Shown: positions 1 to 7,760, counted from the first letter of the stretch. The stretch is 12,028 nt of DNA from DASVEG01 sp036380695 (GCA_036380695.1 DASVEG010000349.1:1-12028); one strand, 5' to 3'. The notes: a model not told the origin generated them from the letters alone. Numbers and translations: made by a program.

Positions 1-548
1 TGCGCGAGCACCGCGACCCCACCAGAGGCCGCGGCGAGATCGAGCGCGCGCACGGGCGTCAGCCGTTCCTTCTCGACGTAACCGGGCCGCCCCTTGGCCA
101 GCCAGCGGTCGAACGCGTCTTGAATCGACGTCGCCCGCCCGTCACGAACCAACAGGGCCGCGACGTGTGGTCTGCCCGCGCCCATGCCCCCGGACTCGGC
201 GAGCAGGTCGTCGTAGGACAGCCCCAAGCGCTTGCACATCACCTCGTTGCGACGGTCGCGCACGTCTTGGAGGCGGACGAGCTCGCCCTGCAACGGCCCG
301 TCGCCCGGCTCGACGAAGTAGACGAGCAGGTGCATCGTCCCGCGTTCGACCTCGCACGAGATCTCGCACCCGCTCACCAGCTCGACGCCGGCGTCCGCCG
401 CCGCGGCCCGGGCCGCGCCGATCCCGTCGAGCCGGTCGTGATCGGTCAGCGCCACGGCCGAGCAACCGGCGGCTGCTGCCAGGCGCGGGATGTCCGCAGG
501 CGTATCCGACCCGTCGGACACCGTCGAGTGGGTGTGCAGGTCGAGCAC
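1..548 (-). CDS. PHP-domain metal-dependent phosphoesterase, TrpH/YciV-like (3' end outside window)
   Basis: Read on the minus strand from a GTG at 548-546, the frame stays open to the window edge (182 codons, no stop). The product begins VLDLHTHSTVSDG and continues with LTDHD and GCEIS, the metal-binding His/Asp motifs of the PHP superfamily. Later 'MHLLVYF' and 'GRPHVAALL' resemble the YciV/TrpH/RNase AM branch, whose members are 5'-3' exonucleases or nucleotide phosphoesterases acting in the cytoplasm. The start is well fixed because PHP proteins of this branch normally begin one or two residues before DLHTH. There is no Shine-Dalgarno sequence; a TACCGT hexamer ends 6 nt upstream of the GTG, so the gene may be leaderless. 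It is divergent from purF with 23 bp between starts. The exact substrate cannot be read from the sequence. Confidence 0.9.
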   Translation of the reverse strand, partial: MLDLHTHSTVSDGSDTPADIPRLAAAAGCSAVALTDHDRLDGIGAARAAAADAGVELVSGCEISCEVERGTMHLLVYFVEPGDGPLQGELVRLQDVRDRRNEVMCKRLGLSYDDLLAESGGMGAGRPHVAALLVRDGRATSIQDAFDRWLAKGRPGYVEKERLTPVRALDLAAASGGVAVLA

Positions 549-554
549 GGGGGG

Positions 555-560
555 ACGGTA
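555..560 (-). promoter_or_regulatory. Candidate -10 element of the PHP gene (leaderless)
   Basis: TACCGT (TANNNT form) on the minus strand ends 6 nt before the GTG at 548, which would place transcription start on the G of the start codon. No clear -35 box is seen. It shares the TA at 559-560 with the -10 candidate of purF on the other strand. Confidence 0.5.
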
Positions 561-564
561 GCCT
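559..564 (+). promoter_or_regulatory. Candidate -10 element of purF (leaderless)
   Basis: TAGCCT lies 7 nt before the GTG start at 572, predicting transcription start at 571-572. It sits in the nonamer CGGTAGCCT (557-565 region), which recurs 8 nt upstream of the pyrE start. No clear -35 box is seen. Confidence 0.5.
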
Positions 565-571
565 TGGACAG

Positions 572-2047
572 GTGACCGGTCGCATCGACGACGACGACAA
601 GCCACGCGAAGCCTGCGGCGTCTTCGGCGTCTACAGCCCGGGACAATCGGTCGCCCACCTGACCTTCGACGGTCTCTATGCGCTGCAGCACCGCGGCCAG
701 GAGTCGGCGGGGATGGCCGTGTCGGACGGCGACATGATCACCGTCGTCAAGGACATGGGCCTCGTCACCAGCGTCTTCAACGACTACAACCTCGCTGCCC
801 TGCCCGGCCATCTGGCGATAGGGCACACGAGGTACTCGACGACGGGCAGCAGCACGTATCGCAACGCGCAACCCGTCCACCGCTCCGCGGGCGATGCGGA
901 CGAGCCGACCACGTTCGCGCTGGCCCACAACGGCAACCTGTCGAACACGGCCGACCTCGCCGCCGAGGCCGGCATGTTGCCCGGCGCGGTGGCCAGCGAC
1001 AGCGAGCTCGTCGCCGAGCTCATCGCCAGGGCGTTCCCGTCCGGCGGCAGCAGCGACGGCCGCGAGCTGGAGCGAGCCCTGGCGACGGTGCTGCCCACGC
1101 TGCAAGGCGCGTTCTCGTTCGTGCTCATCGACGAGGCGCGCCTCGTCGGCATCCGCGACCCCAACGGCTTCCGCCCGCTCTGCCTCGGCAAGCTCGAACC
1201 GAAGGGCTGGGTGCTCGCGTCCGAGACGCCTGCGCTCGACGTCGTCGGCGCGCACTTCGTCCGGGAGATCGAACCGGGCGAGATGGTGATCATCGACGCT
1301 CAGGGCGTACGTAGCGTTCGGGTGTTCGGCGAGGACCGCATCGACCCCCGGCTCTGCATCTTCGAGTTCGTCTACTTCGCCCGCCCCGACAGCCGCCTGT
1401 ATGGCCGCGAGGTTCACGGGGCGCGCAGCCGCATGGGCGAGGCGCTCGCGGATCAGGCGCCCGTCGAGGCCGACATGGTGATGGGTGTGCCGGAGACGGC
1501 ATTGCCCGCAGCCGAGGGGTTCGCTCGCCGCAGCGGCATCCCGTACGGCCAGGGCCTCATCAAGAACCGCTACACCGGGCGCACCTTCATCAACCCCGTG
1601 CAGTCGCAGCGCGCCGCCGGCGTCCGCCGCAAGCTCAACCCGCTTCGCGAGAACGTCGCGGGCAAGCGTCTCGTCGTCGTCGACGACTCGATCGTGCGCG
1701 GCACGACCAGCAGGGCGCTCGTGCGGATGCTGCGCGAAGCGGGCGCGACGGAGATCCACTTCCGCGTGATGAGCCCGCCCTACCGCTGGCCGTGCTTCTA
1801 CGGGATGGACACGGGCGACCGCAACGAACTGCTCGCGGCCGACATGAGCGTGGTCGAGATCCAGGACTACCTCGGCGTCGACAGCCTGGCGTACCTCACG
1901 ATCGACAACCTGCGGTCCGCGATCGGCACCCCCGGCGCGGGCTTCTGCAACGCATGCCTCACGGGTGAGTACCCGGTCGACGTGCCCGTGTCGTTGCACA
2001 AGAGCGTCCTGGAGGGCAACGACCTCCCGGCGCCCGATCGTGTCTGA
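572..2047 (+). CDS. purF: Amidophosphoribosyltransferase (glutamine PRPP amidotransferase)
   Basis: The enzyme makes 5-phosphoribosylamine from PRPP and glutamine, the committed first step of purine synthesis. From the GTG at 572 the protein is 491 aa. A 14-residue N-terminal segment precedes Cys15 (ACGVFG), which is the expected N-terminal nucleophile after propeptide cleavage. The glutaminase domain (about 15-240) shows QHRGQES, GHTRYSTTG and AHNGNL. The phosphoribosyltransferase domain carries the PRPP loop VVVDDSIVRGTT at about 368-379. Cys262, Cys408, Cys459 and Cys462 match the four cysteines of the Bacillus-type enzyme that bind a 4Fe-4S cluster. The GTG is chosen because the upstream frame lies over the PHP gene and has no family resemblance. 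The stop overlaps the purM start by 8 bases, which suggests translational coupling. Confidence 0.97.
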   Translation: MTGRIDDDDKPREACGVFGVYSPGQSVAHLTFDGLYALQHRGQESAGMAVSDGDMITVVKDMGLVTSVFNDYNLAALPGHLAIGHTRYSTTGSSTYRNAQPVHRSAGDADEPTTFALAHNGNLSNTADLAAEAGMLPGAVASDSELVAELIARAFPSGGSSDGRELERALATVLPTLQGAFSFVLIDEARLVGIRDPNGFRPLCLGKLEPKGWVLASETPALDVVGAHFVREIEPGEMVIIDAQGVRSVRVFGEDRIDPRLCIFEFVYFARPDSRLYGREVHGARSRMGEALADQAPVEADMVMGVPETALPAAEGFARRSGIPYGQGLIKNRYTGRTFINPVQSQRAAGVRRKLNPLRENVAGKRLVVVDDSIVRGTTSRALVRMLREAGATEIHFRVMSPPYRWPCFYGMDTGDRNELLAADMSVVEIQDYLGVDSLAYLTIDNLRSAIGTPGAGFCNACLTGEYPVDVPVSLHKSVLEGNDLPAPDRV

Positions 2048-3086
2048 CGACGACGCGCTGACCTACCGGTCGGCGGGTGTCGACATCACCGCCGGCGAGG
2101 ACGCGGTCCGCCGGATCAAGCGGCACGTCGCGTCCACCTATCGCCCCGAGGTCATCGGCGAGCTCGGCGGCTTCGGCGGGCTGTTCCAGTTCCCGCAAGA
2201 CCGCTTCCGCAACCCGGTCCTCGTCGCGTCCACCGACGGCGTCGGCACCAAGGCGCTCGTCGCGAAGATGGTCGGCACGTTCGATTCCATCGGGCTCGAC
2301 CTGGTCGCGATGTGCGTCGACGACCTGGTGTGCCAAGGCGCCGAGCCGTTGTTCTTCCTCGACTACATCGCGGTCGGGAAGCTCGACCCCGACCACATCG
2401 AGGCGCTCGTGGAGGGCGTCGCGAAGGGTTGCCGCCTCGCGGGGTGCGCGCTCATCGGTGGCGAGATGGCGGAGCACCCTGGCGCGATGGACCCTGGCGA
2501 GTTCGACCTCGTCGGCATGGCCGTCGGTGTCGTCGAACGCGACCGCATCCTCACTGGTGAACACGTCCGCGCCGGCGACGTGTTGATCGGGATCCCGTCG
2601 CCGGGGCTTCGCAGCAACGGCTACTCGCTCGCGCGCAAGGTGTTCTTCGACGTCGGCGGGCGCAGGCTCGACGAGCCCGCGTGGGAGGGCGCGCCGCGCA
2701 GCCTCGCCGACGAGTTGCTCGAGCCGTCGGTGATCTACGCGCCTGCGGTCGGTGAGCTGCTCCGCAAGGTCGACGTGCGCGCCGTGGCGCACGTCACCGG
2801 TGGCGGGATCGTCGGCAACGTCCCCCGCGTCCTGCACGACGGGATCGACGCGGTCATCGACCGGCGGACGTGGGAACCGCCGCGCATCTTCGGCGAGATC
2901 CAACGGATCGGCCAGATCGGCGACGACGAGATGGCGAGGGTGTTCAACCTCGGCATCGGGATGGTCGTGTGCGTGCCGCGTGGCGACGCGTTTCGCGCGC
3001 TGGATGTGCTCCGCGCGCACCACCGCGGCGTGGTCGAGATCGGCGAGATCGTCGACGGCCGCGGCACCGTGCACCTCGAGGGCTGA
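2040..3086 (+). CDS. purM: Phosphoribosylformylglycinamidine cyclo-ligase (AIR synthetase)
   Basis: This is the fifth step of purine synthesis: ATP-dependent closure of FGAM to aminoimidazole ribotide. From the GTG at 2040 the protein is 348 aa, the usual family length. It begins SDDDALTYRSAGVDITAGEDAV, as typical PurM proteins do. Visible family motifs are GGFGGLF, STDGVGTK (about 64-71, ATP/Mg region), MCVDDLVCQGAEPLFFLDY, GGEMAEHPG and VTGGGIVGNVPR. The GTG lies inside the 3' end of purF (8-base overlap, different frame) with no separate ribosome-binding site, so translation is probably coupled to purF. A longer reading from 1965 exists but its extra residues only overlap purF and are unlike PurM. 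It converges on pyrE with a 35-bp gap in which I see no convincing terminator. Confidence 0.96.
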   Translation: MSDDDALTYRSAGVDITAGEDAVRRIKRHVASTYRPEVIGELGGFGGLFQFPQDRFRNPVLVASTDGVGTKALVAKMVGTFDSIGLDLVAMCVDDLVCQGAEPLFFLDYIAVGKLDPDHIEALVEGVAKGCRLAGCALIGGEMAEHPGAMDPGEFDLVGMAVGVVERDRILTGEHVRAGDVLIGIPSPGLRSNGYSLARKVFFDVGGRRLDEPAWEGAPRSLADELLEPSVIYAPAVGELLRKVDVRAVAHVTGGGIVGNVPRVLHDGIDAVIDRRTWEPPRIFGEIQRIGQIGDDEMARVFNLGIGMVVCVPRGDAFRALDVLRAHHRGVVEIGEIVDGRGTVHLEG

Positions 3087-3121
3087 CCCGCCACTCAACC
3101 GCTCGGCGGCGGCTCAGTGCC

Positions 3122-3655
3122 TCAGTGGGAGTGCGACGCGGCCTTCAGGTCGGTGACCGTGAAGAGCGATCGCATCGACAACCCGACGTCGGCGAAGTTC
3201 TTCTCGCCACCCGCCTCGCGGTCGATGACGCACACGACGGTGTCGACGTCCGCGCCGGCCTCTCGCAGCGCCGCGAGCGCCTCGAGCACCGCCCCGCCCG
3301 ACGTGACGACGTCTTCGACGAGCGTGATGCGCAAGCCCGCGACCTCGCCGCCTTCCGCCAGCCGCCGCGTGCCGTACTCCTTCGCCTTCTTGCGCACGAA
3401 CCGCGTCGGCAGGCCCGTGCGCTGCGACAACATCGTGGCGATAGGAACCCCTCCGAGCTCGAGGCCGGCGAGCACCTCGGTGCCATCTGGCACCAACGGG
3501 ACGAGCGCCGTCGCGATGTCCGCGAGCAACGCCGGATCTGCTTCGAAGAGGTACTTGTCGAAGTAGTGGTCGCTGACCGCGCCCGACCGGAGGACGAACT
3601 CCCCCGTCAGGTGCGCGATGTCGTGGACGCGGCGGGCGAGCTCGAGATCAGCCAT
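3122..3655 (-). CDS. pyrE: Orotate phosphoribosyltransferase
   Basis: The enzyme joins orotate to PRPP to give orotidine 5'-phosphate in pyrimidine synthesis. The 177-aa product starts at ATG 3655. It has FVLRSGAVSDHYFDKY near residues 20-35, as in OPRTases, the lysine-rich RFVRKKAKEYG segment (85-95) that contacts PRPP, and the PRPP-binding loop TLVEDVVTSGGAV (111-123). 'VVCVIDREAGG' (140-150) is also typical. Length is slightly short but within the range of bacterial PyrE. It is the last gene of a minus-strand run and lies 27 nt downstream of a membrane-protein gene. It also has its own TANNNT hexamer 8 nt before the ATG and no Shine-Dalgarno sequence, so it may be transcribed separately from a near-leaderless start. 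Confidence 0.95.
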   Translation of the reverse strand: MADLELARRVHDIAHLTGEFVLRSGAVSDHYFDKYLFEADPALLADIATALVPLVPDGTEVLAGLELGGVPIATMLSQRTGLPTRFVRKKAKEYGTRRLAEGGEVAGLRITLVEDVVTSGGAVLEALAALREAGADVDTVVCVIDREAGGEKNFADVGLSMRSLFTVTDLKAASHSH

Positions 3656-3663
3656 CGCCGCCG

Positions 3664-3669
3664 AGGCTA
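3664..3669 (-). promoter_or_regulatory. Candidate -10 element of pyrE (near-leaderless)
   Basis: TAGCCT on the minus strand ends 8 nt before the ATG at 3655, predicting transcription start about 2 nt upstream of the start codon. It is embedded in CGGTAGCCT, identical to the nonamer in front of purF. Confidence 0.45.
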
Positions 3670-3682
3670 CCGACGCGCTCGT

Positions 3683-4543
3683 CTACTCGGTAGCCGGCGT
3701 GTCGAGGTCTCTCGCGCACGTGCTGGCGTTCGACACCTTGGCTGGCGCTCCGGAGCTCTTCACGCGTACGACGGTTCGCAGCGAGACCTGCTCAACAGGT
3801 ACGCGGAACACCGCCGAGCGCTCGCTCGTGCGCTCCAGCAGCACGTGGTAGGAGTCGGACGACCCGATGAGCAGCGCAGAGCAAACGCCCTCGGGTGGCT
3901 GGACCAACAGGTCCGGTACTTCCCCTTCGACGTACACGGGCGTGGGCCACCGAACGAGACCGATGCTCGCGAGAGTCGGAGCTTCGGAGCTGCTACTCAA
4001 GACCCGGTCGGCCCACGACTCACCGAGCAGGAGTGCGCCGAGAACGGTGCCGCTCAACATTGTCGCCCCGTACGCCGCTACCCAGAGGCGTTGTCGGTGC
4101 CTCATGAGCACGTAACCGATAGCTGCGCTACCGGCGGCAACGATCGTCGCCGCAACCGCGATCATCGAGGCCGTCGTCGCCGTCCGGATCGTCCCGAACA
4201 CGAGCGCCGATACCAGGACGGCTCGGATCAACCACCCCAGAGCGCGTTCGGTGCCGGCATGGCGCTCGGTTCCCTCAACGAACTTGTTCGTGGCCCAGAT
4301 GGCCGGGACGAGGCCGGCGATGCCCGCGATGATGACGAGCAGGAGCACTCCCAGTACGAGGGATCGGCTCATGATCGTGGCGTAGTCGAGGCCGACCTCC
4401 TCGAAGCTCACTCCGAGCAGCCGGTAAAACCCGAACGCGGTGCCGCCGAGGAAGGCGTACGCGGCCACCGCGAGCAACGACACGAACGCGACAACCTCGC
4501 TCCACGCAACGTCGGGTCTTGCCACTGGCGTCTGTGTGCCCAT
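3683..4543 (-). CDS. Five-TM membrane protein with C-terminal soluble domain, function unknown
   Basis: I do not recognise the family. The 286-aa product has five hydrophobic stretches at about 15-37, 60-83, 104-120, 124-147 and 153-173, then a soluble tail of about 110 residues (176-286) containing two cysteines (221 and 276). With five TM segments the tail would lie on the opposite side of the membrane from the N-terminus. The arginine-rich connection MRHRQR (147-152) suggests one cytoplasmic loop. The ATG at 4543 is supported by AGGTGA 6 nt upstream. It lies 35 nt after the E1 gene and 27 nt before pyrE on the same strand, so co-transcription is possible. Its codon use looks less GC-biased than its neighbours' (several A/T third positions), which suggests a weakly constrained or acquired gene. 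The reading frame is unbroken. Confidence 0.75.
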   Translation of the reverse strand: MGTQTPVARPDVAWSEVVAFVSLLAVAAYAFLGGTAFGFYRLLGVSFEEVGLDYATIMSRSLVLGVLLLVIIAGIAGLVPAIWATNKFVEGTERHAGTERALGWLIRAVLVSALVFGTIRTATTASMIAVAATIVAAGSAAIGYVLMRHRQRLWVAAYGATMLSGTVLGALLLGESWADRVLSSSSEAPTLASIGLVRWPTPVYVEGEVPDLLVQPPEGVCSALLIGSSDSYHVLLERTSERSAVFRVPVEQVSLRTVVRVKSSGAPAKVSNASTCARDLDTPATE

Positions 4544-4549
4544 GGGCGG

Positions 4550-4555
4550 TCACCT
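4550..4555 (-). promoter_or_regulatory. Shine-Dalgarno site of the membrane-protein gene
   Basis: AGGTGA on the minus strand lies 6 nt before ATG 4543. It supports that start and contrasts with the neighbouring genes, which lack such a site. Confidence 0.5.
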
Positions 4556-4578
4556 ACCCGCCCACGCCGACGCGCCCG

Positions 4579-6678
4579 TCAGTACGCGAGCAGGTCGCGC
4601 GCGGCGTCGGCGATGTCGGATACCTGGGGGAGGATCGCCTGCTCGAGCGAGGGCTCGTACGCGACGTGGCAGTCCTTGGCACCGACGCGGCCGACGGGGG
4701 CGTCCAACTCGTCGAAGCAATGCTCCGCGATCCACGCGGCGACCTCGCCGCCGAAGCCGACGCTCTTGATGTCCTCGTGCACGACCAGCACACGCGAGGT
4801 CTTGGCGACGGACTCCGCGACCGTCTCGGTGTCCCACGGCACGAGGCACCGCAGGTCGACGATCTCGACCGATGCGCCGCCTTCCGCAGCGAGCTGCGCG
4901 GCGGCTTCCCTCGCGAGGTGGACGGTGTAGCCATAGGTCACGATCGTGAGGTCGTCGCCGCGCTGCACGTAGTCGGCCTTGCCGAGCGGGATGCGGAAGT
5001 CGCGCCCGGGGAACGGGTCGCGTGCGAACGGCTGGCGGTACAGCCGCTTGTGTTCGAGGAAGAGGACGGGGTCTTCGCACTCGAACGCGGTGCGCAACAG
5101 CCCGGCGGCGTCTCTCGCTCGCGACGGGTACATCACGATGAGACCGGGGACGTGGGCGAAGATCGACTCGCCGCACTGCGAGTGCCAGATCGAGCCGCCC
5201 TGGATGTAGCCGCCGATGGGGATGCGCAGCACCATCGGGCAGGTGAACTCGCCGTTCGAGCGCCAACGGATCGTGGCCGCCTCGCTCTTGATCTGCGTCA
5301 TCGCCGGCCACACGTAATCGAAGAACTGCACCTCGGGTGCGGGGTGCAACCCGCGGATGGCCTGCCCGACGGCGCGGCCGACGATGTTCGCTTCGGCGAG
5401 CGGGGTGTTGAAGCAGCGGGCGACGCCGAACGCCTTCTGGAGGCCGTGCGTCGTCCCGAACACGCCGCCCTTGCCCTCGACCTCGTCGATGACCTCCTCC
5501 GGCGCGTCGGCGACGTCCTCACCGAACACGCGGATGCGCTCGTCCTCGGCCATCTGCTCGTGCAGCGTGCGGCGGATCGCATCGGAGAACGAGACCGGCG
5601 TCGGGTCGTCGGGGTTGCCGTCGCCGCGACCGTCGCCGGGGATGTCGGGAACGACGAACACGTTGTCGAGCACGGTGGCCGGATCCGGCCGTGCGGCAGC
5701 GAGCGCCTCGCGGGCGGCGCGGTTGACCTCGTCCTTCGCTTCGGCGCGGATGCGCTCGGCGTCGTCGCGTGACAACACGCCGCCGGCGATCAGCTCCTGT
5801 TCGAGCAGGAGGATCGGGTCGTTCTCGAGCTCGTCCTGCAACTCTACGGCCGACCGGTACTTGCTCTGGGTGTCGGCCGCCGAGTGGGAGTACGGACGCG
5901 TCACCTTGGCGTGGATCAACCCGGGGCCTTCGCCGGCGCGCACCCGTGCGATCGCCTCGGCCCCCCGCCGGCGCGCCTCGAAGTAGTCACGGCCGTCGAT
6001 CTTGTGAATGGCGAGGCCGCGGAACCCGCGCACCATCTCGCTGATCGGGGCGGGCGACTGGTCTTCGGCGCGGACGCTGATCGCGTAGCCGTTGTCGGCG
6101 ACGATGTAGAGCACGGGGAGGTGCAGCCGGCACGCGGTGTTGAGCGACTCCCAGAACTCGCCCTCGGACGTCGCGCCCTCGCCGAGCGACACGTACGTCA
6201 GCTCGTCGCCGTATGCGATCGCGTCGCCCGGAAGGTCGCGACCCGCGATGTAGCGAGCGGCCTCCGCGCACCCGACGGCGGGGATGCACTGGCTTCCCGT
6301 CGGGCTCGACTGGATGACGATGTTCTTCGCCTTGTGCCCCCAGTGGCACGGCATCTGGCGACCCGCCGATGCGGGGCACTCCGCGGACCCGACGGCCTGC
6401 AGCAGGATCTCCTTCGGCGTCACGCCGAGGCCAAGCACGAGGGAGCGGTCGCGGTAGTACGGGAAGAACCAGTCGGACCCGGCGCGCAGGTGGCGCGCCA
6501 GCGCGAGCAGCAACGCTTCGTGGCCCGCACCCGAGATCTGGAAGAACACCCGGCTCTGCTTCTGCAGGCTGATCTCGCGGTCGTCGAGCGCACGCGAGAT
6601 GCACGCGAGCTTGAAATCTTCGATCAACTCGTCGCGGGGGATCCCTCGGTAGTCGAGCCGCTCCGCCACTGTCGTCAC
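4579..6678 (-). CDS. Fused alpha-beta E1 component of a 2-oxoacid (probably branched-chain) dehydrogenase
   Basis: The 699-aa protein joins both halves of a thiamine-diphosphate-dependent E1. Residues 1-340 are alpha-type: GAGHEALLLAL (50-60), a YYRDR motif (74-78), and the ThDP-Mg motif starting GEGATSEGEFWESLN (166-180) and ending at DN196. YSHSAADTQSKYR (263-275) corresponds to the phosphorylation-loop region. A Pro/Gly/Asp-rich linker (about 344-361) leads to the beta-type half (361-699), with FGEDVADAPEE, NTPLAEANIVGRAVG, the GGSIWHSQCGE active-site His region (494-504) and VEIVDLRCLVPWD. E1 decarboxylates a 2-oxoacid and passes the acyl group to a lipoyl E2. The GTG start overlaps the upstream dehydrogenase stop (GTGA, 6675-6678), which fits keto acids from Leu/Val/Ile as substrate. 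No E2 or E3 gene is in the window. An acetoin or pyruvate substrate cannot be excluded. Confidence 0.9.
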   Translation of the reverse strand: MTTVAERLDYRGIPRDELIEDFKLACISRALDDREISLQKQSRVFFQISGAGHEALLLALARHLRAGSDWFFPYYRDRSLVLGLGVTPKEILLQAVGSAECPASAGRQMPCHWGHKAKNIVIQSSPTGSQCIPAVGCAEAARYIAGRDLPGDAIAYGDELTYVSLGEGATSEGEFWESLNTACRLHLPVLYIVADNGYAISVRAEDQSPAPISEMVRGFRGLAIHKIDGRDYFEARRRGAEAIARVRAGEGPGLIHAKVTRPYSHSAADTQSKYRSAVELQDELENDPILLLEQELIAGGVLSRDDAERIRAEAKDEVNRAAREALAAARPDPATVLDNVFVVPDIPGDGRGDGNPDDPTPVSFSDAIRRTLHEQMAEDERIRVFGEDVADAPEEVIDEVEGKGGVFGTTHGLQKAFGVARCFNTPLAEANIVGRAVGQAIRGLHPAPEVQFFDYVWPAMTQIKSEAATIRWRSNGEFTCPMVLRIPIGGYIQGGSIWHSQCGESIFAHVPGLIVMYPSRARDAAGLLRTAFECEDPVLFLEHKRLYRQPFARDPFPGRDFRIPLGKADYVQRGDDLTIVTYGYTVHLAREAAAQLAAEGGASVEIVDLRCLVPWDTETVAESVAKTSRVLVVHEDIKSVGFGGEVAAWIAEHCFDELDAPVGRVGAKDCHVAYEPSLEQAILPQVSDIADAARDLLAY

Positions 6679-7760
6679 ACATGCCCCCGGGTAGTCCGCA
6701 GCAGCCGCACGCGCGACAGCTGTTCGATCCGACGCTCTGCGAGGCGGTCCGCCGCCTCAGTCGTGGAGATGCCTTCGGCCGCCGCCGTCTCGAGGACGGC
6801 GGTGGTGGTGTCGTAGATCCGCCGCACGATGCCGTACGCCCGCTCGCGGTGGTACCCGCGCGGCGCCAGTTCTTCGGAGATGTTGATGACGCCGCCGGAG
6901 TTCACGATGAAGTCCGGCGCGTACAGCACGCCCCGCGCGGCGAGCGCGTCCACGCACGACTCGTCGGCGAGCTGGTTGTTGGCGGAGCCGACCACCGCCG
7001 CGCATCGCAACGCGGGGACGGTCGCCTCGTTCAACCCGCCGCCCAGCGCGCATGGCGCCCAGATGTCGCACTCGACGGCATGCGACTCCCCGGGCTCCAC
7101 GATGTCGGCGCCGAAGTCCTTGGCCGCTCGTTCCGCCGCGGCGACGGACACGTCCGCAACCGTGAGCTGGGCCCGTTCCTCGACGAGGTGACGGGCGAGC
7201 GCGTAGCCCACCTTCCCCACGCCGGTGATGACGACGTGGCGGTCGGCGAGCGCCGTCGAGCCCCACAGGTGCCTGGCCACGGCGCGCATGGCGTGGAGCA
7301 CGCCGTACGTCGTCGCCTCGCTCGGGTCGCCGCTGCCGCCGAGCGACCGGCTCACGCCCGTGACGTGCGCCGTCTCCCGGCGGATCACGTCCATGTCGGG
7401 CTGGGTCGTCCCGACGTCCTCGGCGGTGATGTACCTCCCGTTGAGGCCGTCGAGGAACCGCCCGTAGGCGCGGAGCAACCCTTCGTTCTTGACCGTCGCG
7501 GGGTCGCCGATGATGACGGCCTTGCCGCCGCCGAGGTCGAGGCCGGCCGCCGCCGACTTGTACGTCATGCCCTTGCTCAGGCGCAGCACGTCGTCGAGCG
7601 CAGCCTCCTCGGAGGCGTACGGGTAGAAGCGCGTACCGCCGAGCGCAGGGCCCAGGCGCGTCGAGTGGATGGCGACGATGGCACGCAGGCCAGTGCTCGG
7701 GTCGCTGCAGTGGACGACCTGCTCGTGGCCTTCAGCGGCGATGCGGTCGAAGACGGCCAC
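6675..7760 (-). CDS. Leucine/valine-type (Glu/Leu/Phe/Val family) amino-acid dehydrogenase
   Basis: It performs NAD-dependent oxidative deamination of a branched-chain or aromatic amino acid to the 2-oxoacid. From the GTG at 7760 the product is 361 aa. The N-terminal substrate domain has HEQVVHCSDPSTGLRAI, LGPALGGTRFYPY and SKGMTYKSAAAGLDLGGGK. Lys68, Lys80, Asp115 and Asn262 fall at the numbers I recall for the catalytic residues of Bacillus leucine dehydrogenase, which supports this start over the GTG seven codons upstream. The NAD fold has VVITGVGKVGYALA (about 176-189). Leu, Val or Phe preference cannot be decided by eye; valine is favoured because, as I recall, Streptomyces vdh also lies near purF/purM and bldC. 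A TACTGT hexamer ends 6 nt before the GTG, so it may be leaderless. Its stop overlaps the E1 start. Confidence 0.92.
   Translation of the reverse strand: MAVFDRIAAEGHEQVVHCSDPSTGLRAIVAIHSTRLGPALGGTRFYPYASEEAALDDVLRLSKGMTYKSAAAGLDLGGGKAVIIGDPATVKNEGLLRAYGRFLDGLNGRYITAEDVGTTQPDMDVIRRETAHVTGVSRSLGGSGDPSEATTYGVLHAMRAVARHLWGSTALADRHVVITGVGKVGYALARHLVEERAQLTVADVSVAAAERAAKDFGADIVEPGESHAVECDIWAPCALGGGLNEATVPALRCAAVVGSANNQLADESCVDALAARGVLYAPDFIVNSGGVINISEELAPRGYHRERAYGIVRRIYDTTTAVLETAAAEGISTTEAADRLAERRIEQLSRVRLLRTTRGHV

Noticed and set aside
587..601. DDDDK in the PurF N-terminal segment, an enterokinase-like cleavage site
   Set aside because: The propeptide removed before Cys15 is expected to be self-processed. 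An acidic run before a Lys is not evidence for a protease, and the match is probably chance.
446..1999. Long open frame on the minus strand (517 codons) antisense to purF
   Set aside because: It is a shadow frame produced by G/C-rich third positions. Its translation is dominated by Ala/Arg/Val/Asp with no family motif, while the plus frame is an unmistakable PurF.
3087..3121. Possible terminator between convergent purM and pyrE
   Set aside because: Only a 4-bp CCGC/GCGG stem with a 3-nt loop is visible; too weak to call.
2870..4930. 686-codon plus-strand open frame covering purM end, pyrE, membrane gene and E1 end
   Set aside because: It spans several well-identified genes on the other strand and its product is low-complexity Arg-rich; it is not a gene.
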